NCBI RefSeq assembly: GCF_003989665.1
Contig: NZ_RZIJ01000006.1
Coordinates: 62,001-126,000 of the forward strand
Source: Azospirillum doebereinerae
Lineage (GTDB): Bacteria; Pseudomonadota; Alphaproteobacteria; Azospirillales; Azospirillaceae
Length of the DNA: 64,000 nt
Reading direction: 5' to 3'
Shown here: positions 16,066 to 25,916 of the stretch, in pieces
Position numbering within the stretch: the stretch's first letter is position 1
Layout: every line of letters begins with the position of its first letter
The notes under the pieces: generated by a model
What the model was told of the DNA's origin: nothing
The model's input: the letters and a program-made list of their open reading frames with translations, nothing else
Database searches by the model: none
Program-made: the position numbers and the translations under genes

Positions 16066-16539
16066 GTGTCGCGCGACACGGAAGTAAAGAAGTACGCGGC
16101 TCAGAACCGCCGGGCGCGCTTTGATTTCTTCATCGACGACACCTTGGAGGCCGGCATCATGCTGACCGGCACCGAGGTGAAGTCGCTGCGGGGCGGTCGC
16201 GCCAGCGTGAACGAGTCCTACGCCGGGCTGAAGGGCGGGGAGCTGTTCCTGTTCAACGCCTACATCCCGGAATACCTGCAAGCCGGGCGCTGGCTCCAGC
16301 ACGAGCCCAAGCGCCCGCGCAAGCTGCTGATCCGCCGCCGCGAGCTGGACAAGCTGGCGGCCGGCATCAAGCAGAAGGGCGTGACGCTGATCCCGATGTC
16401 GGTCTATTTCAACGACCGCGGCATGGCCAAGGTCGAGCTCGGCATCGCCACCGGCAAGAAGAAGCATGACAAGCGCAACACCGAGAAGGAACGCACCTGG
16501 CAGCGCGACAAGGCGCGGCTGATGCGCGACAAGGGATAG
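16066..16539 (+). CDS. smpB: SsrA-binding protein SmpB
   Basis: This 157-residue RNA-binding protein delivers tmRNA to stalled ribosomes for trans-translation. The OB-barrel signature ([20 protein letters not shown], then [21 protein letters not shown]) and the basic C-terminal tail ([25 protein letters not shown]) are both present. It starts at a GTG (16066) with AAGGAGAA upstream. It is likely co-transcribed with dapA. The tmRNA gene itself was not found in the window. Confidence 0.95.
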   Translation: MSRDTEVKKYAAQNRRARFDFFIDDTLEAGIMLTGTEVKSLRGGRASVNESYAGLKGGELFLFNAYIPEYLQAGRWLQHEPKRPRKLLIRRRELDKLAAGIKQKGVTLIPMSVYFNDRGMAKVELGIATGKKKHDKRNTEKERTWQRDKARLMRDKG

Positions 16540-16554
16540 TTTCCGCTGACTTAA

Positions 16555-16706
16555 CCCTCTCCTCTCTGGGGAGAGGGTGGCCCGAAGGGCCGGTGAGGGG
16601 GCGTTACGGCCGGCAGGCCGGAAAAAGAGATGGCTCTGCCATCGGCTTCCGGTTTGCGGTACGCGGTGCGTCCCCCTCACCCAACCCTCTCCCTGGGGGG
16701 AGAGGG
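16555..16706. repeat. Long intergenic inverted repeat, copy 1
   Basis: Outer arms at 16555-16577 and 16685-16706 (CCCTCTCC... and its near complement) enclose inner arms GGTGAGGGGGCG and a TCCCCCTCACCC block, about 152 bp in all. The arms resemble those at 51958-52108 and 61531-61666 but the centre differs. It fills the space between smpB and the methyltransferase gene and could fold into one large RNA hairpin or act as a terminator. Confidence 0.75.
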
Positions 16707-16737
16707 CTATCATCACCGTCTTGAAAGTCAGACCACA

Positions 16738-17766
16738 GTGAGCCGATTGGACAACCGCGCGACCGACCGCGATTCCACCATCGCCGCCGTCGCGGCGGAA
16801 GCCCTGGCGGAGCGTCGGCCGCAGGGCCGCATCCTCGTCGCCTTCGATTCCGACGGCGGCATCCAACAGGCCTTGACCGAGGGCGGCGCCACCGTCGTGC
16901 CCTGGCTGCGGCTGGCGCAGGACGGCAAGCCCGCGACGCCCTGGCCGGAGGACGGCCCCTTCGACGGCGCGGTGCTGCGGCTGCCGCGCGGCTGGGCGTC
17001 CTTCGAGATGGCGCTGCACGCGCTGGCCGCGCGGCTGGCCCCCGGCGCGCCGCTGTGGATCGTCGGCAGCAACGACGAAGGCATCACCTCGGCGCCCAAG
17101 CGCTTCGACGGGTTGGTGGAGAGCCCCGAGACCCTGACCATCAAACGCCGCGCCCGCGTCCTGGAAGCCCGCCGCACCGACGCGCCCGCGCGGGGCGCGC
17201 TGGAGGATTGGCGGCAGACGGTGACTCTGCCCCTGCCGGAACCGGCGGCGCCGCTGGAACTGGCGTCCTACCCCGGCCTCTTCGCCCACGGCCATCTCGA
17301 CGCCGGCACCGAGTGCCTGCTGCGCGTGCTGCCGGAGATCGCGGCCGGCGTGCGAGTGCTCGATTTCGGCTGTGGAGCCGGCGTGATCGCGCGGGCGGTG
17401 CGGGAACGCCAGCCGGAGTCCGTGCTGACCCTGCTCGACATCGACGCGGTGGCCCTGCACGCGGCGCGTCAGAACGTGCCGGGCGCCGAATTCGTGCAGA
17501 GCGACGGGCTGGCCGGCCTCGGCACCCGCGAGCGCTTCGGTCTGATCCTGTCCAACCCGCCGCTCCATCGCGGCAAGGACGAGGATTTCGGCATGTTGGA
17601 GGCGCTGGTCGCCGGGACCAAACAGTACCTCAAGCTGCGCGGCTCGCTGGTGGCGGTCACCCAGCGGACGGCGGGCGTCGGCAAGCTGTTCAACACCGCC
17701 TTCGGCCACGCCGAGCTGCTGCTGGAAACCAACCAGTTCCAGGTCTGGAAGGGCACGCCGAAGTAA
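16738..17766 (+). CDS. Class I SAM-dependent methyltransferase, RsmC-like
   Basis: The 342-residue protein has the two-domain plan of RsmC/RlmG: a degenerate N-terminal methyltransferase-like domain and a C-terminal catalytic one. SAM-binding VLDFGCGAGV is at residues 207-216 and the catalytic NPPLHRG at 273-279, which is typical of N2-guanine rRNA methyltransferases. It probably methylates 16S rRNA (G1207 by analogy), but the exact base is inferred. The start is a GTG at 16738, just after the repeat element. The stop is 4 bases from that of the convergent AraC gene. Confidence 0.83.
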   Translation: MSRLDNRATDRDSTIAAVAAEALAERRPQGRILVAFDSDGGIQQALTEGGATVVPWLRLAQDGKPATPWPEDGPFDGAVLRLPRGWASFEMALHALAARLAPGAPLWIVGSNDEGITSAPKRFDGLVESPETLTIKRRARVLEARRTDAPARGALEDWRQTVTLPLPEPAAPLELASYPGLFAHGHLDAGTECLLRVLPEIAAGVRVLDFGCGAGVIARAVRERQPESVLTLLDIDAVALHAARQNVPGAEFVQSDGLAGLGTRERFGLILSNPPLHRGKDEDFGMLEALVAGTKQYLKLRGSLVAVTQRTAGVGKLFNTAFGHAELLLETNQFQVWKGTPK

Positions 17767-17769
17767 GGG

Positions 17770-18636
17770 TCAGTCGCCGTCGCGCGCCAGATCGGACGGG
17801 TTGAGGCCGGTGGCGTCCCTGACCCGCCGCGCGAAATGCGAGCGCGAGGCGTAGCCGCAGGCCTCCGCCGTCTCCTGCACCGACAGCCCCTCGTTTTCCA
17901 GCAGATGGCGGGCGTGGGCGACGCGCTCGTCGGTCAGGACGCGGCGGACGGAGATGTTCTCCTCGGCCAGACGGCGCCGCAGGGTGCCGGTGCTGAGGTT
18001 CAGCTCGCGCGCGACGGTCTCGGCGGTCCAAGGGCGGTCCGGATGCGCGCGGAGCAGCGCCCGCACCGCGTCGCCGACCCCCGTCGGCGTCACCGCGCCG
18101 AGCCACCACGCGCCGCCCTCCAGCAGGCAGAGCAGCACCTCCATGCAGCGGTGCCCGGCGACCAGCGGGCTGACGGTCGAGCCTTCCGACAGACCCTCGG
18201 CCGCGTGCAGCACCGCCGCCCCCAGCGAGGGGGTGAGCGGAACCCGGAAGTCGCCGGAGCGGCCGGGCTTGGCGACGCCGTCGGGACCGTGGGCGCGCAG
18301 CAGGCGCCGGACCATTTCGGCGGGAAATTGCAGAACCAGGGAGCGGTAGACGCCGCTCTCCGGATCCGGTTCGTTGACCACGGTTCCGGTCCAGCCGGCG
18401 GGCAGCAGCAGCGCCGTGCCCTTGCCGAACCGGTGGGAACCGCGGCTGTCGGCGATCTCCTTGGTCCCGTCGAGCAGGATGACGAGGATCGTCTTCCCGA
18501 TGGTCAGCTCCCCCATCCGCTCGCGGTCGCGGGCGAAGAAGGCACCCAGGATCGGGCGGTCCGGAAGGTCGTCGTCGCTGGGGCGGTTGTCGCGGGCGGC
18601 GAAGCGGGAGAGGCTGGCGATCAGGTCGGACGTCAT
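17770..18636 (-). CDS. AraC family transcriptional regulator
   Basis: This 288-residue regulator has an N-terminal AraC-type ligand-binding half (SHRFGKGTALLLPAGWTGTVVNEP) and a C-terminal AraC DNA-binding domain with LNLSTGTLRRRLAEENIS and CGYASRSHFARRVRDATGLNPSDLAR. The first helix-turn-helix resembles that of ToxT/Rns-like members. The ATG at 18636 is preferred over a GTG two codons earlier; neither has a good SD. It is downstream of and co-oriented with the PEBP-family gene (18 bases apart), so the two may share a transcript. The effector is unknown. Confidence 0.85.
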   Translation of the reverse strand: MTSDLIASLSRFAARDNRPSDDDLPDRPILGAFFARDRERMGELTIGKTILVILLDGTKEIADSRGSHRFGKGTALLLPAGWTGTVVNEPDPESGVYRSLVLQFPAEMVRRLLRAHGPDGVAKPGRSGDFRVPLTPSLGAAVLHAAEGLSEGSTVSPLVAGHRCMEVLLCLLEGGAWWLGAVTPTGVGDAVRALLRAHPDRPWTAETVARELNLSTGTLRRRLAEENISVRRVLTDERVAHARHLLENEGLSVQETAEACGYASRSHFARRVRDATGLNPSDLARDGD

Positions 18637-18654
18637 GACCACGAGGTTACGCGA

Positions 18655-19206
18655 TCAGCGGCCGTAACGCGCGGTTATTGTCGCCTGCCCCAAACGGTTG
18701 GCGGTCAGGGAAAACCCCACCAAGGCACCCGACGAGTCTGCGGGCAGGTCCAACCGTTCCACCTTCAACGCGTGGACGGTGAAGACGTAGCGGTGGGGCG
18801 CGTCGCCTGGGGGCGGGCAGGGGCCGAAATAGCCCCGCGTGCCGGTGTCGGTGCGGCTCTGCACGGCGCCGCCGGGCAAAGCCGCACCGCTGGCATCGCC
18901 GGCCCCGGCGGGCAGGCCGGTGGCCGAGGCCGGCAGGTCGAACACCACCCAATGCCACCAGCCGCTTCCGGTCGGCGCGTCGGGGTCGTAGGCGGTGACG
19001 GCGAAGCTGCGCGTGCCGGCCGGCGGGTCGCTCCAGCTCAGCGCCGGGGAGCGGTTGCCGCCCGTGCAGCCGAAGCCGTTGGCGACGTGGGGCTGCGCGA
19101 TGGGGGCGTCGGCCGGCAGATCGGCGCTGCGCAGCTCGAAGGCGTCGACCGACGCGGCGGTCAGCGTCAACGCGGCGGCGATCATGGAAAAGGGCAGGCG
19201 GTGCAC
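18655..19206 (-). CDS. YbhB/YbcL family Raf kinase inhibitor-like protein (PEBP), secreted
   Basis: This 183-residue protein starts with a signal peptide (about 22 residues, ending near SVDA) and continues with the phosphatidylethanolamine-binding fold: SPALSWSDPPAGTRSFAVTAYDPDAP, WWHWVVFDLPA, and GPCPPPGDAPHRYVFTVHAL. Those contain the DPDxP and GxCPPxGxxHRY motifs that line the anion pocket. Bacterial members are of unclear function and may bind small ligands in the periplasm. The start is a GTG at 19206 with GAGGGAG upstream. Confidence 0.88.
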   Translation of the reverse strand: MHRLPFSMIAAALTLTAASVDAFELRSADLPADAPIAQPHVANGFGCTGGNRSPALSWSDPPAGTRSFAVTAYDPDAPTGSGWWHWVVFDLPASATGLPAGAGDASGAALPGGAVQSRTDTGTRGYFGPCPPPGDAPHRYVFTVHALKVERLDLPADSSGALVGFSLTANRLGQATITARYGR

Positions 19207-19311
19207 CGTGGTGTCTCCCTCGTTCTTGGAGATCTCACGATAGCGGGACCAGCACGCCGCCGTGGTCCCGAGCCGCTCAAAGACGAACCCGTGTTGCCCA
19301 GTTCCGGCCAG

Positions 19312-20355
<1,044 letters not shown>

Positions 20356-20410
20356 CTACGCCTCCCGGTGGCATGAACTCAAGCTGGCGTGAACCCAGGC
20401 CGGCGTAAGC

Positions 20411-21259
20411 TCAGGCCGCCCCGCTCACCGGACGGAATCCGCTGTCCTGCGCCTGCAACTCCCAGCGGTGGCCCTGCTTGCGCCACGTCGAGACCAACCC
20501 GGCGGTGAAGGCGGCGCCCTCCCAGGAGCGGACCTCGAAGGTCACCTGCGGCGGGGCGATGGCGATCAGGTTGTAGGCGTTGGCCTCGTTGCGCAGGCGG
20601 GTGGAGGTCGCGGTGGAGGCCTGGGCCACCAGGATGGAGCGGGCGACCTGGGTGTGGAAGCTCATGATGTCGCCGGAATAGGCCTTGTGGAGATGCCCCG
20701 CCAGCATCAGGTCCACGCCGCAGGTCTCCAGCGCCGGCAGGACCAGCTTGTGGCGCCCGACCAGCTGGGTCGCGGGGGAGTCGGGCGGCGGCATGAAGGG
20801 GTGATGGGTGAACAGCACCTTGAAGACGGTCTCGGGCAACTCGCAGAACACCTCGCGCACCCGCTGGATCTGGGCCTTGTTCATGCGGCCCTCGGAGAAG
20901 TCCATGATGACCGGGCGCGCGGTGTTGATGCCCAGCACCGCGATCTCCGAATCCACGTGGACGGGGCTGAGATCCTTGGAGATGTAATGTCGGTAATGGC
21001 CGAACGGGTTGGTGAAGCGGCGGAAGACGTTGTAGACGGGAATGTCGTGGTTGCCCGGCACCACCATGTAGGGCACCGGAAGCTGGTCCAGGAACTCGCG
21101 CGCCTCCTCGAAATGGCGGCGCTTGGCGCGCTGCACGAGGTCGCCGGAGATCACGATCAGGTCGGGACGCTGCTCGGTCAGATCGGCCAGCAGTCCATCG
21201 ACGACCCGCTGGTCGATCCGCCCGAAATGCAGGTCCGAGATGTGCGCCAGCGTTTTCAC
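20411..21259 (-). CDS. Metallophosphoesterase (calcineurin-like)
   Basis: The 282-residue cytoplasmic protein has the full set of metallophosphoesterase motifs: HISDLHFGR (DxH, residues 7-15), VISGDLVQ (GD), VPGNHDIP (GNHD), FTHHP (H) and LAGHLHKA (GHxH). These bind two metal ions. The family includes phosphodiesterases of the CpdA/3',5'-cyclic nucleotide type, but the substrate is not determined by sequence. It starts at a GTG (21259) with GAGGA upstream, 7 bases after the stop of the lipid-kinase-like gene. The two form a two-gene operon. Confidence 0.87.
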   Translation of the reverse strand: MKTLAHISDLHFGRIDQRVVDGLLADLTEQRPDLIVISGDLVQRAKRRHFEEAREFLDQLPVPYMVVPGNHDIPVYNVFRRFTNPFGHYRHYISKDLSPVHVDSEIAVLGINTARPVIMDFSEGRMNKAQIQRVREVFCELPETVFKVLFTHHPFMPPPDSPATQLVGRHKLVLPALETCGVDLMLAGHLHKAYSGDIMSFHTQVARSILVAQASTATSTRLRNEANAYNLIAIAPPQVTFEVRSWEGAAFTAGLVSTWRKQGHRWELQAQDSGFRPVSGAA

Positions 21260-21266
21260 CCGATCC

Positions 21267-22172
21267 TCATGCGTTGTCCGAACGTGGCGTCATAACCGTC
21301 AGGGCTCCCGGACGAATCCGGTATTGCAGCGGCCCTTCCAGCTTCCGCACCTCGCCGTCGTTGACCATTTTCAACCGGTGCCGGCGGCTGTGGACCGTCA
21401 GGCTGGTGACCGTGAAATTGTCCAACGCCTCATCCTGCTTCCAGGTTCCCGCGACGAGGCGTCCCATCAGCCGCAGCATCGCCAAGGCGTTGCGTTCGCG
21501 CGCCACGTAAACGCCGAGCTTGCCGCTGTCGAGCGACGCCCGCCGCAGCACGAGGCCGAACCCGTCGTCGTAGGGGTTGTTGGACACCACGAGGATCGGC
21601 GTCCGCATCTTGCGCGGCCCCTGGCCCCAATCCAATCGCACGTCGAGCAGCGGCATCCGGTACAGCGTCTTGGCCAGGGCCATCGCCGCCCCCGGCCATT
21701 TCAGCAGCCGGTGCTGTTTGCGGTGGCGCTCCCGCTCCTGCACCACGGCCGGGTAGAAGCCCATGACCGAGCTGTTCAGGTAGGGTTCGCCGTTCACCTC
21801 GGCGACGTCGATGGCGCGGGTTCCACCGCCGGCCAGCGCCTGGGCCGCTGCCTCCAGTTCAAGTGGAATCTCAAGATCGCGTGCCAAGAGGTTGAGAGTC
21901 CCCAAAGGAAGGACGCCGAGCGGTTTGCCCGTTGGCAGCGCCAGCTTCACCGCCGTGTGGACCGTGCCGTCGCCGCCGCCGACGACGACGCGGTCGGCGT
22001 CGGACGCCAAGGCCCTTTCAATGGCCTTGCTGCATTCGGCGCCCTCGATGGCGTGCAGGTCGACCTCGGCCCCCTGGCTTTCGAAGGCGGCCCGGACGGC
22101 GGCGGTCGGGCCGTCGAGCGGCCGGTCGACCAGCGATCCCGCCGACCGGTTCAAAATTATGGCAACCTTCAT
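21267..22172 (-). CDS. Diacylglycerol kinase family lipid kinase
   Basis: The 301-residue protein has the DAGK catalytic fold: NRSAG near the N terminus, VVVGGGDGTVHTAV (GGDGT nucleotide loop, about residues 62-75) and GVLPLGTLNLLARDL. The family phosphorylates diacylglycerol, sphingoid bases or undecaprenol-like lipids (YegS/BmrU/DgkB branch) at the membrane surface. The ATG at 22172 directly precedes the MKVAIILNRSAG core; an upstream open stretch is not family-like. It is the first gene of an operon with the metallophosphoesterase, suggesting linked phospho-lipid or phosphate-ester turnover. Confidence 0.85.
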   Translation of the reverse strand: MKVAIILNRSAGSLVDRPLDGPTAAVRAAFESQGAEVDLHAIEGAECSKAIERALASDADRVVVGGGDGTVHTAVKLALPTGKPLGVLPLGTLNLLARDLEIPLELEAAAQALAGGGTRAIDVAEVNGEPYLNSSVMGFYPAVVQERERHRKQHRLLKWPGAAMALAKTLYRMPLLDVRLDWGQGPRKMRTPILVVSNNPYDDGFGLVLRRASLDSGKLGVYVARERNALAMLRLMGRLVAGTWKQDEALDNFTVTSLTVHSRRHRLKMVNDGEVRKLEGPLQYRIRPGALTVMTPRSDNA

Positions 22173-22430
22173 GGTCTGGTTCAGCCCTTCGCGGTCGTTG
22201 CCCGTCACAGATGAGGATGGGCTGCCAACGGGCCAAGCCCCCGCTCGGTTCCCGCCTGCGCGCGCGGCACGCCAGACCGGCAATGCGCGGCCGTATGGCT
22301 TGGTTTGACAGGGCCGCCGCGTCCCGTATCATCGCGGCCGGGGGCTGGTCCAAGTTGGGGAAACCGGTTCGCGGGACTCCGCCTCCTCCACCGCCCGATG
22401 CCACAACGATAACTGAGAAAAATCAAGACG

Positions 22431-23492
22431 ATGAGCGACTCTGCTGAGATTCTGTTCGAACGCCGGGGCGCCATCGGCCTCGTCACGCTCAACCGCCCCA
22501 AGGCGCTGAACGCCCTGACGCTGGGCATGATCCGGCTGTTCGATCCGCAACTGCGCGCCTGGGACTCCGATCCCGAGGTCAAGGCCGTCGTCATCCAGGG
22601 CGCCGGCGAAAAGGCCTTCTGCGCCGGGGGCGACGTGGTCAGCCTGTACGAGGCCGGCAAGGCGGCGCGCGCGGGAACGGGCGACGGCTCCGCGATCCGT
22701 GCCTTCTTCAGCGAGGAGTACGTCCTCAACCGCCGGATCAAGCGCCTCTCCAAGCCTTACGTTGCGCTGATCGATGGCATCTCGATGGGCGGCGGCGTCG
22801 GCCTGTCGGTCCACGGCACCCACCGGATCGTCACCGAGCGCACGCTGTTCGCCATGCCGGAGACCGGGATCGGCCTGTACCCGGACGTCGGCGGCACCTA
22901 TTTCCTGCCGCGCCTGCCGGGTCAGGTCGGCACCTGGCTCGGCCTCACCGGCGATCGGCTGAAGGCGGCGGATCTGCTGGCCATCGGGGCCGCCGACGCC
23001 TTCGTGCCCAGCGCCGGGATCGAGGCGCTGGTCGCCGATCTCGCCGCCGGCACCCCGCCGGACGAGGCGGTCGCCAAGGCCAGGGGAACGGCCGGCGACT
23101 CCACCGTCGCCGCGAACCGGGCGGCCATCGACCGTTGCTACGCCTTCGACACGGTGGAGGCCATCGTCAAGGCGCTGGAGGCGGAGGGGACCGACTGGGC
23201 CGCCGCCCAACTCGCCACGCTGAACCGCGTGTCGCCGACCAGCCTGAAGGTGACGCTGACCGCCATCCGCCGGGGCGCCAAGCTCGATTTCGACGACTGC
23301 ATGATTCAGGAACTGCGCCTCAGCCTCGCCTGCCTGGCCGGAGACGACTTCTACGAGGGCATCCGCGCGGCGCTGGTCGACAAGGACAAGAGCCCGAAAT
23401 GGAAGCCGGCCGAATTGTCCGGAGTCGGTCCCTCCGACGTCGAGCGCCATTTCTCGGAGCCCGCCGGCGGCGATCTGGCGTTCAAGGACTGA
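22431..23492 (+). CDS. 3-hydroxyisobutyryl-CoA hydrolase (enoyl-CoA hydratase family)
   Basis: The 353-residue protein is in the crotonase superfamily. The oxyanion-hole motifs are CAGGDV (about residue 64) and DGISMGGGVGLS; ETGIGLYPDVGGTYFLPRLPG carries the Glu and Asp residues characteristic of HIBYL-CoA hydrolase rather than hydratase. It would release 3-hydroxyisobutyrate in valine degradation. The length also fits the hydrolase (hydratases are about 260). It is a single gene, divergent from the lipid-kinase operon with a 258-base spacer. Confidence 0.87.
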   Translation: MSDSAEILFERRGAIGLVTLNRPKALNALTLGMIRLFDPQLRAWDSDPEVKAVVIQGAGEKAFCAGGDVVSLYEAGKAARAGTGDGSAIRAFFSEEYVLNRRIKRLSKPYVALIDGISMGGGVGLSVHGTHRIVTERTLFAMPETGIGLYPDVGGTYFLPRLPGQVGTWLGLTGDRLKAADLLAIGAADAFVPSAGIEALVADLAAGTPPDEAVAKARGTAGDSTVAANRAAIDRCYAFDTVEAIVKALEAEGTDWAAAQLATLNRVSPTSLKVTLTAIRRGAKLDFDDCMIQELRLSLACLAGDDFYEGIRAALVDKDKSPKWKPAELSGVGPSDVERHFSEPAGGDLAFKD

Positions 23493-23519
23493 CCGCGTAA
23501 AAAGCGCGATCCGGATCGA

Positions 23520-23563
23520 ACCGCGCGTGGGAAGCAACCTTTCCGCGCGCGGATTTTCGATGT
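23520..23563 (+). terminator. Possible terminator after the hydrolase gene
   Basis: CCGCGCG at 23521-23527 can pair with CGCGCGG at 23547-23553, with GGGAA/TTTCC extending the stem, followed by ATTTTCG. The stem is imperfect. Confidence 0.4.
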
Positions 23564-23731
23564 TCGACTTTGAAGAAGCGCTGTACGGCGGCCTGCCAAA
23601 AGGTGGGGTATCGCCCGTTTTTTCCAGAATTATTAAGATGATTGCCGACCAATGATCGGTTAATCTCGACTTAAGGTCCCGGTAACCGTCCTTGCGCGGG
23701 GATTGTCCGGATAGAGCCAAAGGAGACCGCG

Positions 23732-24205
23732 GTGCGCAAACCCTATTATGAAAGCATCCTGCTGATCGAACGGCTTCACCGCCATTTCCTGGAGGTGCTG
23801 AAGACCGAACTGGATCGGTTGGGAATCCAAGATATAAACAACGTCCAGAGCCTGATTCTCTACAACATCGGCGAAGACGAGATGACGGTCGGCGAATTGA
23901 CCGCGCGCGGCTATTACCTGGGCTCCAACGTGTCCTACAACGTCAAGAAGATGGTCGAAAACGGCTATCTCGGGCAGGAACGTTCGCCGCACGACCGCCG
24001 GTCGGTGCGCGTCCGCCTGTCGGAGAAGGGGCTGGACCTGCGCGAGAAGATCAGCCTGATGTTCGAGCGTCACCTGACCGCCCTGGAAAAGGCCGGCTTC
24101 AGCGACGAGGAACTGACCAAGGCGAACGAGACCCTGCGCAAGCTGGAGCGTTTCTGGTCCGCTTCGCTGGACTACAGCGGCTTTCCGATGACCTCGGCGG
24201 CCTGA
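23732..24205 (+). CDS. MarR family winged-helix regulator, LdtR-like
   Basis: This is a 157-residue dimeric DNA-binding protein. The winged-helix core includes ELTARGYYLGSNVSYNVKKMVENGYL and HDRRSVRVRLSEKG. The GYYLGSNVSYN recognition-helix pattern and the N-terminal LLIERLHRHFLEVLK recall LdtR, the alphaproteobacterial MarR regulator tied to L,D-transpeptidases and osmotic stress. That assignment is from memory of the family and should be checked. The start is a GTG (23732) with AAAGGAGA upstream. No transpeptidase gene is adjacent. Transcription is probably monocistronic. Confidence 0.82.
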   Translation: MRKPYYESILLIERLHRHFLEVLKTELDRLGIQDINNVQSLILYNIGEDEMTVGELTARGYYLGSNVSYNVKKMVENGYLGQERSPHDRRSVRVRLSEKGLDLREKISLMFERHLTALEKAGFSDEELTKANETLRKLERFWSASLDYSGFPMTSAA

Positions 24206-24409
24206 CGGCCGTTTCGCACCCCGACCGCGGTTCGGCTCCCGCGGTCGCTCCGGGTCGAACGCCGCCCGGTTTCCGGCACGGAAGCCAGATCAGGGGCGGA
24301 GCTTTTTTCGAGTCCGAATCGCGGCGGTAGAAAATCGCCGCATTTTCCCGACAGTGTTATCGGCGCTCCACCGGCCTGGCGATCCATGGGGATCGGAATT
24401 GGGCGGGCC

Positions 24410-24434
24410 GAACGCGGCTTTGCCGCGTTGAGGA
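24410..24434 (+). terminator. Hairpin in the MarR-antiporter spacer
   Basis: AACGCGGC-TTT-GCCGCGTT forms a perfect 8-bp stem with a tight loop, about 205 bases after the MarR stop and 50 before the antiporter start. No T-tract follows. It may be a weak terminator or an RNA structure in the antiporter leader. I see no other gene in 24206-24479. Confidence 0.35.
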
Positions 24435-24479
24435 TGGACTCGGCCGCCCCGCGCGCGGTCGCCATGGATCGGGCGCTGC

Positions 24480-25757
24480 ATGTCCTATGTCGTCATGCTG
24501 GTCGGGCTGGGCCTTCTGGTGCTGCTGGTGGCGTGGCTGCCGATGGTGCTGAAGGAACTGCCGCTGTCTCTGCCCATCATCTGCGTCGGGTTGGGCTACG
24601 GCGTGTTCACCGTCTTCCGGCTCGACGCCCCCGATCCGATGACCTTTCCCAAGGCGACGGAACGGCTGACCGAACTTCTTGTCCTCGTCGCGCTGATGGG
24701 GGCCGGGCTGAAGCTCGACCGGCGGCTGGGGTGGCGGTCGTGGATGGTCACATGGCGGCTTCTGGGCATCACGATGCCGCTGTCGATTCTCGGCATCGGG
24801 CTGATCGGCTGGCTCGGGCTCGGGCTGTCGCCGGCCGCGGCGATCCTGCTGGGCGGGGCGCTCGCCCCGACCGACCCGGTCCTGGCCTCCGACATCCAGG
24901 TCGGCCCGCCGCAATCGGGCGAAGAGGATGAGATCCGCTTCAGCCTGACCTCGGAAGCCGGCCTGAACGACGGGCTGGCCTTTCCCTTCGTGCATCTCGC
25001 GGTCGCCGTCGCGCTGCTGAACGGCGGCTCCGACCTCGGCATGGATGCCCTGCGCTGGTTCGCTCTGGACGTGGTGTGGAAGCTGGCGGCCGGGATCGGC
25101 ATGGGCTGGATCGTGGGCAAGCTCCTGGCCTTCGCCACCTTCCGGGTGCCCAATCGGGCGAAGCTGTCGCGCACCGGCGACGGTTTCGTGTCGCTGGGCA
25201 TCACGCTGATCGCCTACGGCGCAACGGAGATGGTGGCCGGCTACGGCTTCGTCGCGGTCTTCGTCAGCGCGGTGGCTCTGCGCGACGCCGAGCGTTCCCA
25301 TCGCTATCACGAAACGCTGCATGGTTTCATCGAGCAGACCGAGCGGCTGCTGATGATGGTCATGCTGGTCCTGTTCGGCGGCACGCTGGCCCATGGCCTG
25401 CTCTATCCGGTGGGGTGGGGCGCTCTGGCCGCCGCCGTTGCGATCCTGTTCGTCGTGCGGCCGCTGGCCGGTCTGGCCGGCCTGTGGGGCAGCGGGATGC
25501 CCCTTGGCGAACGGCTGGCCATCGGATTTTTCGGCATCCGCGGCATGGGCAGCCTCTACTACGTCGCCTTCGCCTTGAACGCCGCCGACTTCGGCGTTCC
25601 GAACCGGTTGTGGGCGATGACCGGACTTGTCGTGCTGCTGTCGATTCTCGTGCACGGCACCACGGTGACGCCGGTGATGCGGCGGATCGACCGCAGCCGC
25701 GTCCGCGCGGGCGGCAACGTTGCAGCGCAGGATGGAAAAAACCCGCGCGCCGCTTGA
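24480..25757 (+). CDS. Cation:proton antiporter, CPA1/NhaP family
   Basis: The 425-residue inner-membrane protein has about 12 membrane segments. The ion-binding Asn-Asp pair of the CPA1 family is visible at N163-D164 (SEAGLNDGLAFPF), preceded by GALAPTDPVLASD in the adjacent unwound helix and followed later by FFGIRGMGSLYYV. It would exchange Na+ or K+ for H+ and contribute to pH or salt homeostasis. There is no large cytoplasmic C-terminal domain. The start at 24480 lacks a strong SD. It is monocistronic, with 160 bases to the next gene. Confidence 0.87.
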   Translation: MSYVVMLVGLGLLVLLVAWLPMVLKELPLSLPIICVGLGYGVFTVFRLDAPDPMTFPKATERLTELLVLVALMGAGLKLDRRLGWRSWMVTWRLLGITMPLSILGIGLIGWLGLGLSPAAAILLGGALAPTDPVLASDIQVGPPQSGEEDEIRFSLTSEAGLNDGLAFPFVHLAVAVALLNGGSDLGMDALRWFALDVVWKLAAGIGMGWIVGKLLAFATFRVPNRAKLSRTGDGFVSLGITLIAYGATEMVAGYGFVAVFVSAVALRDAERSHRYHETLHGFIEQTERLLMMVMLVLFGGTLAHGLLYPVGWGALAAAVAILFVVRPLAGLAGLWGSGMPLGERLAIGFFGIRGMGSLYYVAFALNAADFGVPNRLWAMTGLVVLLSILVHGTTVTPVMRRIDRSRVRAGGNVAAQDGKNPRAA

Positions 25758-25916
25758 CCAATCGCGAAATTTGTTCCGCGAGCTGAAATTCCGCTTCGCT
25801 TACAAGGGGCTGCGCCTGCATAGTGGTGTGTGTGGGGACGGCGCGCACGACCGCCCCGGTGTTTTCGTCGATCGCTCATGAACGCACCCAAAAACGTCGA
25901 AGGGGAGAATTCACGT